Below, piece after piece: positions 1-9,678 of a stretch of DNA of 64,000 nucleotides (positions are counted from its first letter, which is position 1; every line of letters starts with the position of its first letter). Position numbers and translations under genes: made by a program. Origin of the DNA: Limanda limanda (taxonomy: Eukaryota; Chordata; Actinopteri; Pleuronectiformes; Pleuronectidae); the NCBI RefSeq assembly GCF_963576545.1, contig NC_083645.1:5853430-5917429 (forward strand), read 5' to 3'. The notes below the pieces were generated by a model. It was given only the letters and a program-made list of their open reading frames with translations, was not told the origin of the DNA and did not search any database.

Positions 1-14
1 ATAAAGGATTCCTT

Positions 15-86
15 TAGCAGAGGATGGTTTCGATCCATCGACCTCTGGGTTATGGGCCCAGCACGCTTCCGGTGCGCCACTCTGCT
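15..86 (-). tRNA. tRNA-iMet-CAT: initiator tRNA-Met (CAT), G15C subtype
   Basis: Full-length 72-nt initiator with an intact acceptor stem and anticodon arm. G15 is C, so the usual 15-48 tertiary (Levitt) pair is changed, and the substitution lies inside the A box. This is the first member of an 11-copy subtype. Numbering here and below is standard tRNA numbering. Confidence 0.88.
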
Positions 87-384
87 CTTATAAACTAAAC
101 CAGTTTCAGATGAAGACAGTCTATGGTTTCTTGGCTTTGCTTATCAGTTAAATTAACTGGACTTGGAGGAAAATATTGGCAAATGTGAAGCAATGTTCCT
201 CAATGGGAAGGTGCACAGTGTTACCTTGTTTGAAAACGAGACTGGAGAGAAACTACCTCCTGCACGCTTCATTGGACATTCCTTATGCTACATAGCTTAG
301 CTGGCTGTTGCAGTTTTGAACAAAAAGAGATCTTCTAATAGTAGATCAGCTGCAAGTACCCAATATATTCAACTGACAGTCTAC

Positions 385-466
385 TGGCAGTGGTGGGATT
401 TGAACCCACGCCTCCTGAGAGACTGGAGCCTAAATCCAGCGCCTTTGACCACTCGGCCACACTACC
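385..466 (-). tRNA. tRNA-Leu-TAG: tRNA-Leu (TAG), reference TAG copy
   Basis: An 82-nt class II tRNA with a 7-bp acceptor stem, D arm, 5-bp anticodon stem CTGGA/TCCAG around loop TTTAGGC, a long variable arm, a GTGGG/CCCAC T stem and discriminator A. The anticodon TAG reads CUA and possibly other CUN leucine codons. It differs from the AAG copies by the anticodon base and by the variable-arm loop (CCTGAG rather than CCTAAG on the plus strand). No intron and no encoded CCA. A and B boxes are intact. Confidence 0.93.
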
Positions 467-801
467 GGTAGGAACTAGTTTTTACCAAAACGAGCCGGAG
501 TCGTTCAGATGTATATTCCACTTTGATGACAATTGGACAATCAAATCGAAGACACATACGGAAGAACATTCAAAACTTCAAACACATAGCCAGTGGGGGT
601 ATAAAGCAATTACTCAAGATCAAAAGACCACAAAACTATCAGCCAAGTTAAGGGCTTCAACTGTTGGGTCTATTCTGTCAAATTTTCAATTTCAAAAGCC
701 AAAGCAAGTCACTTTCAGCAGGAGGTGAGTTCATGTTCAGAAGGAAAGGGAAACATAACAGATAACATGGGAGTGGATAAAGGATTCCTTTAGCAGAGGA
801 T

Positions 802-812
802 GGTTTCGATCC
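802..812 (-). promoter_or_regulatory. initiator tRNA internal B box
   Basis: GGATCGAAACC in the T arm matches the TFIIIC-bound B box with the A54 and A60 typical of eukaryotic initiators. Copies at 24632, 28512, 33157 and 40503 have single changes here. Confidence 0.85.
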
Positions 813-844
813 ATCGACCTCTGGGTTATGGGCCCAGCACGCTT

Positions 845-855
845 CCGCTGCGCCA
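845..855 (-). promoter_or_regulatory. initiator tRNA internal A box
   Basis: Eleven bases TGGCGCAGCGG, fitting the RNA polymerase III A box within the D arm (gene nt 8-18). Two of the recurring initiator variants, G15C and G18A/G19U, fall inside this box. Shown for the copy at 791-862; every intact copy has the equivalent. Confidence 0.85.
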
Positions 856-1159
856 CTCTGCTCTTATACACTGAACCAGTTTCAGATGAACACAGTCGAT
901 GGTTTCTTGGGTTTGCTTATCAGTTAAATCAACTGGACTTGGAGGAAAAGATTGGCAAATGTGAAGCAATGTGCCTCAATGGGAAGGTGCACAGTGTTAA
1001 CTTGTTTGAAAACGAGACTGGAGAGAAACTACCTCCTGCACGAATCATTGGAAATTCCTTATGCTACAGAGCTTAGCTTCTTGTTATAGTTTTGAACAAC
1101 AAGATATCCTCTTATAGTAGATCAGCTGCAAGTAGCCAATACATTCAACTGTAGTGTTT

Positions 1160-1241
1160 TGGCAGTGGAGGGATTTGAACCCACGCCTCCTAAGAGACTG
1201 GAGCCTAAATCCAGCGCCTTTGACCACTCGGCCACACTACC
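1160..1241 (-). tRNA. tRNA-Leu-TAG: tRNA-Leu (TAG), T-stem mismatch
   Basis: TAG anticodon on a body with the AAG-type variable arm (CCTAAG), so it is a different TAG lineage from 385. A64 is U, leaving a U-U mismatch in the T stem. Confidence 0.82.
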
Positions 1242-1565
1242 GTTAGGAACTAGTTTTTACCAAAACGAACCGGAGTTGTTCAGATGTATATTCCACTTTG
1301 ATGACAATTGGACAATCAAATCGAAGACACATACGGAAGAACATTCAAAACTTCAAACACATAGCCAGTGGGGGTATACAGCAATTACTCAAGATCAAAA
1401 GACCACAAAACTATCAGCCAAGTTAAGGGCTTCAACTGTTGGGTCTATTCTGTCAAATTTTCAATTTCAAAAGCCAAAGCAAGTCACTTTCAGCAGGAGG
1501 TGAGTTCATGTTCAGAAGGAAAGGGAAACATAACAGATAACATGGGAGTGGATAAAGGATTCCTT

Positions 1566-1637
1566 TAGCAGAGGATGGTTTCGATCCATCGACCTCTGGG
1601 TTATGTGCCCAGCACGCTTCCGGTGCGCCACTCTGCT
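1566..1637 (-). tRNA. tRNA-iMet-CAT: initiator tRNA-Met, C33A and G15C
   Basis: The anticodon CAT is kept but the base before it, C33, is A. A purine at 33 is unusual for any tRNA. It also has G15C. Likely impaired if expressed. Confidence 0.75.
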
Positions 1638-1845
1638 CTTATACACTAAACCAGTTTCAGATGAAGACAGTCTATGGTTTCTTGGCTTTGCTTATCAGTT
1701 AAATTAACTGGACTTGGAGGAAAATATTGGCAAATGTGAAGCAATGTTCCTCAATGGGAAGGTGCACAGTGTTACCTTGTTTGAAAACAAGACTGGAGAG
1801 AAACTACCTCCTGCACGTACCCAATATATTCAACTGACAGTCTAT

Positions 1846-1927
1846 TGGCAGTGGTGGGATTTGAACCCACGCCTCCTGAGAGACTGGAGCCTAAATCCAG
1901 CGCCTTTGACCAGTCCGCCACACTACC
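1846..1927 (-). tRNA. tRNA-Leu-TAG: tRNA-Leu (TAG), damaged D arm
   Basis: Two changes in the A box (gene nt 12 C to G and nt 15 G to C) break the D stem. Probably a pseudogene. The preceding spacer B is about 90 bp shorter than normal. Confidence 0.6.
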
Positions 1928-2251
1928 GTTAGGAACTAGTTTTTACCAAAACGAACCGGAGGCGTTCAGATGTATGTTCCACTTTGAAGACAATTGGACA
2001 ATCGAATCGAAGACACATACGAAAGAACATTCAAAACTTCAAACACATAGCCAGTGGGGGTATAAAGCAATTACTCAAGATCAAAAGACCACAAAACTAT
2101 CAGCCAAGTTAAGGGCTTCAACTGTTGGGTCTATTCTGTCAAATTTTCAATTTCAAAAGCCAAAGCAAGTCACTTTCAGCAGGTGGTGAGTTCATGTTCA
2201 GAAGGAAAGGGAAACATAACAGATAACATGGGAGTGGATAAAGGATTGTTT

Positions 2252-2323
2252 TAGCAGAGGATGGTTTCGATCCATCGACCTCTAGGTTATGGGCCCAGCA
2301 CGCTTCCGCTGCGCCACTCTGCT
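2252..2323 (-). tRNA. tRNA-iMet-CAT: initiator tRNA-Met, C41U
   Basis: Single change to a G29-U41 wobble in the anticodon stem, which weakens one of the three G-C pairs characteristic of initiators. Confidence 0.88.
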
Positions 2324-2621
2324 CTTATACACTGAACCAGTTTCAGATGAACACAGTCTATGGTTACTTGGGTTTGCTTATCAGTTAAATCAACTGGACT
2401 TGGAGGAAAAGATTGGCAAATGTGAAGCAATGTTCCTCAATCGGAAGTTGCACAGTGTTACCTTGTTTGAAAACGAGACTGGAGAGAAACTACCTCCTGC
2501 ACGCTTCATTGGACATTCCTTATGCTACATAGCTTAGCTGGCTGTTGCAGTTTTGAATAACAAGAGATCTTATTATAGTACATCAGCTGCAAGTAGCCAA
2601 TACATTCAACTGACAGTCTTT

Positions 2622-2703
2622 TGGCAGTGGTGGGATGTGAACCCACGCCTCCTAAGAGACTGGAGCCTTAATCCAGCACCTTTGACCACTCTGCCACACT
2701 ACC
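2622..2703 (-). tRNA. tRNA-Leu-AAG: tRNA-Leu (AAG), A58C
   Basis: The near-universal A58 in the T loop is C, also altering the B box, and the D arm has a further change (gene nt 12 C to A). Likely non-functional. Confidence 0.65.
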
Positions 2704-3027
2704 GTTAGGAACTAGTTTTTACCTAAACGAACCTGAGGCGTTCAGATGTATGTTCCACTTTGAAGACAATTGGACAATCGAATCGAAGACACATACGAAA
2801 GAACATTCAAAACTTCAAACACATAGCCAGTGGGGGTATAAAGCAATTACTCAAGATCAAAAGACCACAAAACTATCAGCCAAGGTAAGGGCTTCAACTG
2901 TTGGGTCTATTCTGTCAAATTTTCAATTTCAAAAGCCAAAGCAAGTCACTCTCAGCAGGAGGTGAGTTCATGTTCAGAAGGAAAGGGACACATAACAGAT
3001 AACATGGGAGTGGATAAAGGATTCCTT

Positions 3028-3099
3028 TAGCAGAGGATGGTTTCGATCCATCGACCTCTGGGTTATGGGCCCAGCACGCTTCCGGTGCGCCACTCTGCT
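3028..3099 (-). tRNA. tRNA-iMet-CAT: initiator tRNA-Met, G15C
   Basis: Duplicate of the copy at 15 at offset 3,013, with only the G15C change. Confidence 0.88.
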
Positions 3100-3397
3100 C
3101 TTATAAACTAAACCAGTTTCAGATGAAGACAGTCTATGGTTTCTTGGCTTTGCTTATCAGTTAAATTAACTGGACTTGGAGGAAAATATTGGCAAATGTG
3201 AAGCAATGTTCCTCAATGGGAAGGTGCACAGTGTTACCTTGTTTGAAAACGAGACTGGAGAGAAACTACCTCCTGCACGCTTCATTGGACATTCCTTATG
3301 CTACATAGCTTAGCTGGCTGTTGCAGTTTTGAACAAAAAGAGATCTTCTAATAGTAGATCAGCTGCAAGTACCCAATATATTCAACTGACAGTCTAC

Positions 3398-3479
3398 TGG
3401 CAGTGGTGGGATTTGAACCCACGCCTCCTGAGAGACTGGAGCCTAAATCCAGCGCCTTTGACCACTCGGCCACACTACC
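3398..3479 (-). tRNA. tRNA-Leu-TAG: tRNA-Leu (TAG), intact
   Basis: Same sequence as 385-466, its duplicate at offset 3,013. Confidence 0.92.
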
Positions 3480-3803
3480 GGTAGGAACTAGTTTTTACCA
3501 AAACGAACCGGAGTCGTTCAGATGTATATTCCACTTTGATGACAATTGGACAATCAAATCGAAGACACATACGGAAGAACATTCAAAACTTCAAACACAT
3601 AGCCAGTGGGGGTATAAAGCAATTACTCAAGATCAAAAGACCACAAAACTATCAGCCAAGTTAAGGGCTTCAACTGTTGGGTCTATTCTGTCAAATTTTC
3701 AATTTCAAAAGCCAAAGCAAGTCACTTTCAGCAGGAGGTGAGTTCATGTTCAGAAGGAAAGGGAAACATAACAGATAACATGGGAGTGGATAAAGGATTC
3801 CTT

Positions 3804-3875
3804 TAGCAGAGGATGGTTTCGATCCATCGACCTCTGGGTTATGGGCCCAGCACGCTTCCGCTGCGCCACTCTGCT
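3804..3875 (-). tRNA. tRNA-iMet-CAT: initiator tRNA-Met, intact
   Basis: No difference from 791-862; its 3,013-bp duplicate. Confidence 0.96.
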
Positions 3876-4172
3876 CTTATACACTGAACCAGTTTCAGAT
3901 GAACACAGTCTATGGTTTCTTGGGTTTGCTTATCAGTTAAATCAACTGGACTTGGAGGAAAAGATTGGCAAATGTGAAGCAATGTGCCTCAATGGGAAGG
4001 TGCACAGTGTTAACTTGTTTGAAAACGAGACTGGAGAGAAACTACCTCCTGCACGAATCATTGGAAATTCCTTATGCTACAGAGCTTAGCTTCTTGTTAT
4101 AGTTTTGAACAACAAGATATCCTCTTATAGTAGATCAGCTGCAAGTAGCCAATACATTCAACTGTAGTCTTT

Positions 4173-4254
4173 TGGCAGTGGAGGGATTTGAACCCACGCC
4201 TCCTAAGAGACTAGAGCCTAAATCGAGCGCCTTTGACCACTCGGCCACACTACC
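4173..4254 (-). tRNA. tRNA-Leu-TAG: tRNA-Leu (TAG), anticodon and T-stem mismatches
   Basis: Duplicate of 1160. In addition to the U-U T-stem mismatch, it has two anticodon-stem changes that leave a C-U mismatch at the middle pair. Confidence 0.7.
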
Positions 4255-4578
4255 GTTAGGAACTAGTTTTTACCAAAACGAACCGGAGTCGTTCAGATGT
4301 ATATTCCACTTTGATGACAATTGGACAATCAAATCGAAGACACATACGGAAGAACATTCAAAACTTCAAACACATAGCCAGTGGGGGTATAAAGCAATTA
4401 CTCAAGATCAAAAGACCACAAAACTATCAGCCAAGTTAAGGGCTTCAACTGTTGGGTCTATTCTGTCAAATTTTCAATTTCAAAAGCCAAAGCAAGTCAC
4501 TTTCAGCAGGAGGTGAGTTCATGTTCAGAAGGAAAGGGAAACATAACAGATAACATGGGAGTGGATAAAGGATTCCTT

Positions 4579-4650
4579 TAGCAGAGGATGGTTTCGATCC
4601 ATCGACCTCTGGGTTATGTGCCCAGCACGCTTCCGGTGCGCCACTCTGCT
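4579..4650 (-). tRNA. tRNA-iMet-CAT: initiator tRNA-Met, C33A and G15C
   Basis: Duplicate of 1566 with both changes preserved. Confidence 0.75.
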
Positions 4651-4858
4651 CTTATACACTAAACCAGTTTCAGATGAAGACAGTCTATGGTTTCTTGGCT
4701 TTGCTTATCAGTTAAATTAACTGGACTTGGAGGAAAATATTGGCAAATGTGAAGCAATGTTCCTCAATGGGAAGGTGCACAGTGTTACCTTGTTTGAAAA
4801 CAAGACTGGAGAGAAACTACCTCCTGCACGTACCCAATATATTCAACTGACAGTCTAT

Positions 4859-4939
4859 TGGCAGTGGTGGGATTTGAACCACGCCTCCTGAGAGACTGGA
4901 GCCTAAATCCAGCGCCTTTGACCAGTCCGCCACACTACC
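4859..4939 (-). pseudogene. tRNA-Leu-TAG: tRNA-Leu (TAG) with 1-nt deletion
   Basis: 81 nt. One G of the T stem is missing (GAACCACG in place of GAACCCACG on the plus strand), and the D-arm changes of 1846 are also present. Confidence 0.7.
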
Positions 4940-5263
4940 GTTAGGAACTAGTTTTTACCAAAACGAACCGGAGGCGTTCAGATGTATGTTCCACTTTGAA
5001 GACAATTGGACAATCGAATCGAAGACACATACGAAAGAACATTCAAAACTTCAAACACATAGCCAGTGGGGGTATAAAGCAATTACTCAAGATCAAAAGA
5101 CCACAAAACTATCAGCCAAGTTAAGGGCTTCAACTGTTGGGTCTATTCAGTCAAATTTTCAATTTCAAAAGCCAAAGCAAGTCACTTTCAGCAGTAGGTG
5201 AGTTCATGTTCAGAAGGAAAGGGAAACATAACAGATAACATGGGAGTGGATAAAGGATTGTTT

Positions 5264-5335
5264 TAGCAGAGGATGGTTTCGATCCATCGACCTCTAGGTT
5301 ATGGGCCCAGCACGCTTCCGCTGCGCCACTCTGCT
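5264..5335 (-). tRNA. tRNA-iMet-CAT: initiator tRNA-Met, C41U
   Basis: Duplicate of 2252 with the same G29-U41 wobble. Confidence 0.88.
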
Positions 5336-5633
5336 CTTATACACTGAACCAGTTTCAGATGAACACAGTCTATGGTTTCTTGGGTTTGCTTATCAGTTAA
5401 ATCAACTGGACTTGGAGGAAAAGATTGGCAAATGTGAAGCAATGTTCCTCAATCGGAAGGTGCACAGTGTTACCTTGTTTGAAAACGAGACTGGAGAGAA
5501 ACTACCTCCTGCACGCTTCATTGGACATTCCTTATGCTACATAGCTTAGCTGGCTGTTGCAGTTTTGAATAACAAGAGATCTTATTATAGTACATCAGCT
5601 GCAAGTAGCCAATACATTCAACTGACAGTCTTT

Positions 5634-5715
5634 TGGCAGTGGTGGGATGTGAACCCACGCCTCCTAAGAGACTGGAGCCTTAATCCAGCACCTTTGACCA
5701 CTCTGCCACACTACC
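5634..5715 (-). tRNA. tRNA-Leu-AAG: tRNA-Leu (AAG), A58C
   Basis: Duplicate of 2622 with A58C and the D-arm change. Confidence 0.65.
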
Positions 5716-6039
5716 GTTAGGAACTAGTTTTTACCTAAACGAACCTGAGGCGTTCAGATGTATGTTCCACTTTGAAGACAATTGGACAATCGAATCGAAG
5801 ACACATACGAAAGAACATTCAAAACTTCAAACACATAGCCAGTGGGGGTATAAAGCAATTACTCAAGATCAAAAGACCACAAAACTATCAGCCAAGTTAA
5901 GGGCTTCAACTGTTGGGTCTATTCTGTCAAATTTTCAATTTCAAAAGCCAAAGCAAGTCACTTTCAGCAGGAGGTGAGTTCATGTTCAGAAGGAAAGGGA
6001 AACATAACAGATAACATGGGAGTGGATAAAGGATTGTTT

Positions 6040-6111
6040 TAGCAGAGGATGGTTTCGATCCATCGACCTCTGGGTTATGGGCCCAGCACGCTTCCGCTGC
6101 GCCACTCTGCT
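6040..6111 (-). tRNA. tRNA-iMet-CAT: initiator tRNA-Met, intact
   Basis: No substitution in the 72 nt. It lies at the point where the left-edge duplication stops matching. Confidence 0.96.
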
Positions 6112-6409
6112 CTTATACACTGAACCAGTTTCAGATGAACACAGTCTATGGTTTCTTGGGTTTGCTTATCAGTTCAATCAACTGGACTTGGAGGAAAAGA
6201 TTGGCAAATGTGAAGCAATGTTCCTCAATCGGAAGGTGCACAGTGTTACCTTGTTTGAAAACGAGACTGGAGAGAAACTACCTCCTGCACGCTTCATTGG
6301 ACATTCCTTATGCTACATAGCTTAGCTGGCTGTTGCAGTTTTGAATAACAAGAGATCTTATTATAGTACATCAGCTGCAAGTAGCCAATACATTCAACTG
6401 ACAGTCTTT

Positions 6410-6446
6410 TGGCAGTGGTGGGATTTGAACCCACGCCTCCTAAGAC
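6410..6446 (-). pseudogene. tRNA-Leu fragment (3' portion)
   Basis: Only about 37 nt remain (acceptor 3' strand, T arm, start of variable arm). The anticodon and 5' half are gone through a deletion into spacer A, with AAGA shared at the junction. Confidence 0.85.
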
Positions 6447-6706
6447 AATTGGACAATCGAATCGAAGACACATACGAAAGAACATTCAAAACTTCAAACA
6501 CATAGCCAGTGGGGGTATAAAGCAATTACTCAAGATCAAAAGACCACAAAACTATCAGCCAAGTTAAGGGCTTCAACTGTTGGGTCTATTCTGTCAAATT
6601 TTCAATTTCAAAAGCCAAAGCAAGTCACTCTCAGCAGGAGGTGAGTTCATGTTCAGAAGGAAAGGGAAACATAACAGATAACATGGGAGTGGATAAAGGA
6701 TTGTTT

Positions 6707-6778
6707 TAGCAGAGGATGGTTTCGATCCATCGACCTCTGGGTTATGGGCCCAGCACGCTTCCGGTGCGCCACTCTGCT
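6707..6778 (-). tRNA. tRNA-iMet-CAT: initiator tRNA-Met, G15C
   Basis: G15C is the only change in the gene. The Leu gene expected upstream in this unit is absent. Confidence 0.87.
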
Positions 6779-7171
6779 CTTATACACTAAACCAGTTTCA
6801 GATGAAGACAGTCTATGGTTTCTTGGCTTTGCTTATCAGTTAAATTAACTGGACTTGGAGGAAAATATTGGCAAATGTGAAGCAATGTTCCTCAATGGGA
6901 AGGTGCACAGTGTTACCTTGTTTGAAAACGAGACTGGAGAGAAACTACCTCCTGCACGCTTCATTGGACATTCCTTATGCTACATAGCTTAGCTGGCTGT
7001 TGCAGTTTTGAACAAAAAGAGATCTTCTAATAGTAGATCAGCTGCAAGTACCCAATATATTCAACTGACAGTATGTAAGCCAAAGCAAGTCACTTTCAGC
7101 AGGAGGTGAGTTCATGTTCAGAAGGAAAGGGAAACATAACAGATAACATGGGAGTGGATCAAGGATTGTTT
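6779..7171. other. spacer lacking its Leu gene
   Basis: Between two initiators. Spacer B runs to about 7073 and then joins the right end of spacer A, so the whole Leu gene and about 240 bp of spacer A are missing. Nothing else is seen here. Confidence 0.85.
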
Positions 7172-7243
7172 TAGCAGAGGATGGTTTCGATCCATCGACC
7201 TCTGGGTTATGGGCCCAGCACGCTTCCGCTGCGCCACTCTGCT
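7172..7243 (-). tRNA. tRNA-iMet-CAT: initiator tRNA-Met, intact
   Basis: Unchanged from the reference copy. The flanking spacer reads GGATCAAGG in place of GGATAAAGG, which removes the near CTTTAT on its 3' side. Confidence 0.96.
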
Positions 7244-7541
7244 CTTATACACTGAACCAGTTTCAGATGAACACAGTCTATGGTTTCTTGGGTTTGCTTA
7301 TCAATTAAATCAACTGGACTTGGAGGAAAAGATTGGCAAATGTGAAGCAATGTGCCTCAATGGGAAGGTGCACAGTGTTACCTTGTTTGAAAACGAGACT
7401 GGAGAGAAACTACCTCCTGCACGAATCATTGGAAATTCCTTATGCTACAGAGCTTAGCTTCTTGTTATAGTTTTGAACAACAAGATATCTTCTTATAGTA
7501 GATCAGCTGCAAGTAGCCAATACATTCAACTGACAGTCTTT

Positions 7542-7562
7542 TGGCAGTGGTGGGATTTGAAA
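7542..7562 (-). pseudogene. tRNA-Leu fragment (3' end)
   Basis: About 21 nt of the acceptor and T arm remain before the sequence jumps into mid spacer A (AACACATAGCC). Confidence 0.8.
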
Positions 7563-7770
7563 CACATAGCCAGTGGGGGTATAAAGCAATTACTCAAGAT
7601 CAAAAGACCACTAAACTATCAGCCAAGTTAAGGGCTTCAACTCTTGGGTCTATTCTGTCACATTTTCAACTTCAAAAGCCAAAGCAAGTCACTTTCAGCA
7701 GGTGGTGAGTTCATGTTCAGAAGGAAAGGGAAACATAACAGATAACATGGGAGTGGATAAAGGATTCCTT

Positions 7771-7842
7771 TAGCAGAGGATGGTTTCGATCCATCGACCT
7801 CTGGGTTATGTGCCCAGCACGCTTCCAGTGCGCCACTCTGCT
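7771..7842 (-). tRNA. tRNA-iMet-CAT: initiator tRNA-Met, C33A, G15C, C16U
   Basis: Third and last C33A copy, with an added D-loop change. Likely impaired. Confidence 0.72.
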
Positions 7843-8050
7843 CTTATACACTAAACCAGTTTCAGATGAAGACAGTCTATGGTTTCTTGGCTTTGCTTAT
7901 CAGTTAAATTAAATGGACTTGGAGGAAAATATTGGCAAATGTGAAGCAATGTTCCTCAATGGGAAGGTGCACAGTGTTACCTTGTTTGAAAACGAGACTG
8001 GAGAGAAACTACCTCCTGCACGTACCCAATATATTCAACTGATAGTCTTT

Positions 8051-8132
8051 TGGCAGTGGTGGGATTTGAACCCACGCCTCCTAAGAGACTGGAGCCTTAA
8101 TCCAGCACCTTTGACCACTCAGCCAGAGTACC
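8051..8132 (-). tRNA. tRNA-Leu-AAG: tRNA-Leu (AAG), acceptor mismatches
   Basis: The 5' acceptor strand reads GGTACTC and gives two C-C mismatches with CACTGCC. The D arm also has a C to T change. Probably non-functional. Confidence 0.65.
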
Positions 8133-8456
8133 ATTATCGATTAGTTTTTACCTAAACGAACCGGAGGCGTTCAGATGTATGTTCCACTTTGAAGACAATT
8201 GGACAATTGAATCGAAGACACATATGAAAGAACATTCAAAACTTCAAACACATAGCCAGTGGGGGTATAAAGCAATTACTCAAGATCAAAAGACCACAAA
8301 ACTATCAGCCAAGTTAAGGGCTTCAACTGTTGGGTCTATTCTGTCAAATTTTCAATTTCAAAAGCCAAAGCAAGTCACTTTCAGCAGGAGGTGAGTTCAT
8401 GTTCAGAAGGAAAGGGAAACATAACAGATAACATGGGAGTGGATAAAGGATTGTTT

Positions 8457-8528
8457 TAGCAGAGGATGGTTTCGATCCATCGACCTCTGGGTTATGGGCC
8501 CAGCACGCTTCCGCTGCGCCACTCTGCT
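8457..8528 (-). tRNA. tRNA-iMet-CAT: initiator tRNA-Met, intact
   Basis: All 72 nt as in the reference copy. Confidence 0.96.
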
Positions 8529-8826
8529 CTTATACACTGAACCAGTTTCAGATGAAGACAGTCTATGGTTTCTTGGGTTTGCTTATCAATTAAATCAACT
8601 GGACTTGGAGGAAAAGATTGGCAAATGTGAAGCAATGTTCCTCAATCGGAAGGTGCACAGTGTTACCTTGTTTGAAAACGAGACTGGAGAGAAACTACCT
8701 CCTGCACGAATCATTGGAAATTCCTTATGCTACAGAGCATAGCTTCTTGTTATAGTTTTGAACAACAAAATATCTTCTTATAGTAGATCAGCTGCAAGTA
8801 GCCAATACATTCAACTGACAGTCTTT

Positions 8827-8908
8827 TGGCAGTGGTGGGATTTGAACCCACGCCTCCTAAGAGACTGGAGCCTTAATCCAGCGCCTTTGACCACTCGGCC
8901 ACACTATC
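8827..8908 (-). tRNA. tRNA-Leu-AAG: tRNA-Leu (AAG), G2A
   Basis: The 5' end reads GATAGTG, giving an A2-C71 acceptor mismatch; the rest is as in 9604. Confidence 0.8.
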
Positions 8909-9232
8909 TTTCGGAACTAGTTTTTACCAAAACGAACCGGAGGCGTTCAGATGTATGTTCCACTTTGAAGACAATTGGACAATCAAATCGAAGACACATA
9001 CGGAAGAACATTCAAAACTTCAAACACAAAGCCAGTGGGGGTATAAAGCAATTACTCAAGATCAAAAGACCACAAAACTACTAGCCAAGTTAACGGCTTC
9101 AACTGTTGAGTCTATTCTGTCAAATTTTCAATTTCAAAAGCCAAAGCAAGTCACTTTCAGCAGGAGGTGAGTTCATGTTCAGAAGGAAAGGGAAACATAA
9201 CAGATAACATGGGAGTGGATAAAGGATTGTTT

Positions 9233-9304
9233 TAGCAGAGGATGGTTTCGATCCATTGACCTCTGGGTTATGGGCCCAGCACGCTTCCGCTGCGCCACTC
9301 TGCT
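9233..9304 (-). tRNA. tRNA-iMet-CAT: initiator tRNA-Met, G49A
   Basis: G49 to A leaves an A-C mismatch at the base of the T stem. Unique to this copy. Confidence 0.83.
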
Positions 9305-9614
9305 CTTATACACTGAACCAGTTTCAGATGAACACAGTCTATGGTTTCTTGGGTTTGCTTATCAATTAAATCAACTGGACTTGGAGGAAAAGATTGGCAA
9401 ATGTGAAGCAATGTGCCTCAATGGGAAGGTGCACAGTCTTACCTTGTTTGAAAACGAGACTGGAGAGAAACTACCTCCTGCACGAAATCATTGGAAATTC
9501 CTTATGCTACAGAGCTTAGCTTCTTGTTATAGTTTTGAACAACAAGATATCTTCTTATAGTAGATCAGCTGCAAGTAGCCAATACATTCAACTGACAGTC
9601 TTTTGGCAGTGGTG

Positions 9615-9625
9615 GGATTTGAACC
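9615..9625 (-). promoter_or_regulatory. tRNA-Leu internal B box
   Basis: GGTTCAAATCC in the T arm, a near-consensus TFIIIC B box. The copies at 2622 and 5634 have A58C inside it. Confidence 0.85.
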
Positions 9626-9667
9626 CACGCCTCCTAAGAGACTGGAGCCTTAATCCAGCGCCTTTGA

Positions 9668-9678
9668 CCACTCGGCCA
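9668..9678 (-). promoter_or_regulatory. tRNA-Leu internal A box
   Basis: TGGCCGAGTGG at gene nt 8-18 fits the A box. The copies at 1846, 4859, 17290 and 18568 carry substitutions inside it. Confidence 0.85.

Larger units (their letters stand above)
791..862 (-). tRNA. tRNA-iMet-CAT: initiator tRNA-Met (CAT), reference copy
   Basis: A 72-nt gene for the cytosolic initiator tRNA, which carries methionine to the start codon with eIF2. The acceptor AGCAGAG pairs fully with CTCTGCT and the discriminator is A. The anticodon stem is CTGGG/CCCAG with the three G-C pairs typical of initiators. The loop CCCATAA has C33 rather than U33, an animal initiator trait, and the T loop has A54 and A60. CAT lies at 828-830. 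A and B boxes are intact, with no intron and no encoded CCA. The downstream side lacks a close T4 run. From memory the sequence equals the vertebrate initiator. Confidence 0.97.
1..3013. repeat. left-edge duplication, copy 1 (3,013 bp)
   Basis: About four units repeated directly as 3014-6025. Rare variants match at the same offset: initiator C33A at 1566 and 4579, Leu A58C at 2622 and 5634, and the shortened spacer before Leu at 1846 and 4859. Confidence 0.9.
3014..6025. repeat. left-edge duplication, copy 2
   Basis: Second copy of 1-3013. It differs by a few substitutions and by one base lost in the Leu gene at 4859. Confidence 0.9.

Noticed and set aside
385..466. Suppressor tRNA reading the UAG stop codon
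   Set aside because: TAG here is the anticodon in tRNA orientation and reads CUA leucine codons, not the stop codon UAG.
3841..4089. 82-residue open frame (MGPARFRC...) repeated in most units
   Set aside because: It starts in the antisense of the initiator anticodon and runs through spacer B. Other units break it with stops or indels, and no known domain or promoter supports it.
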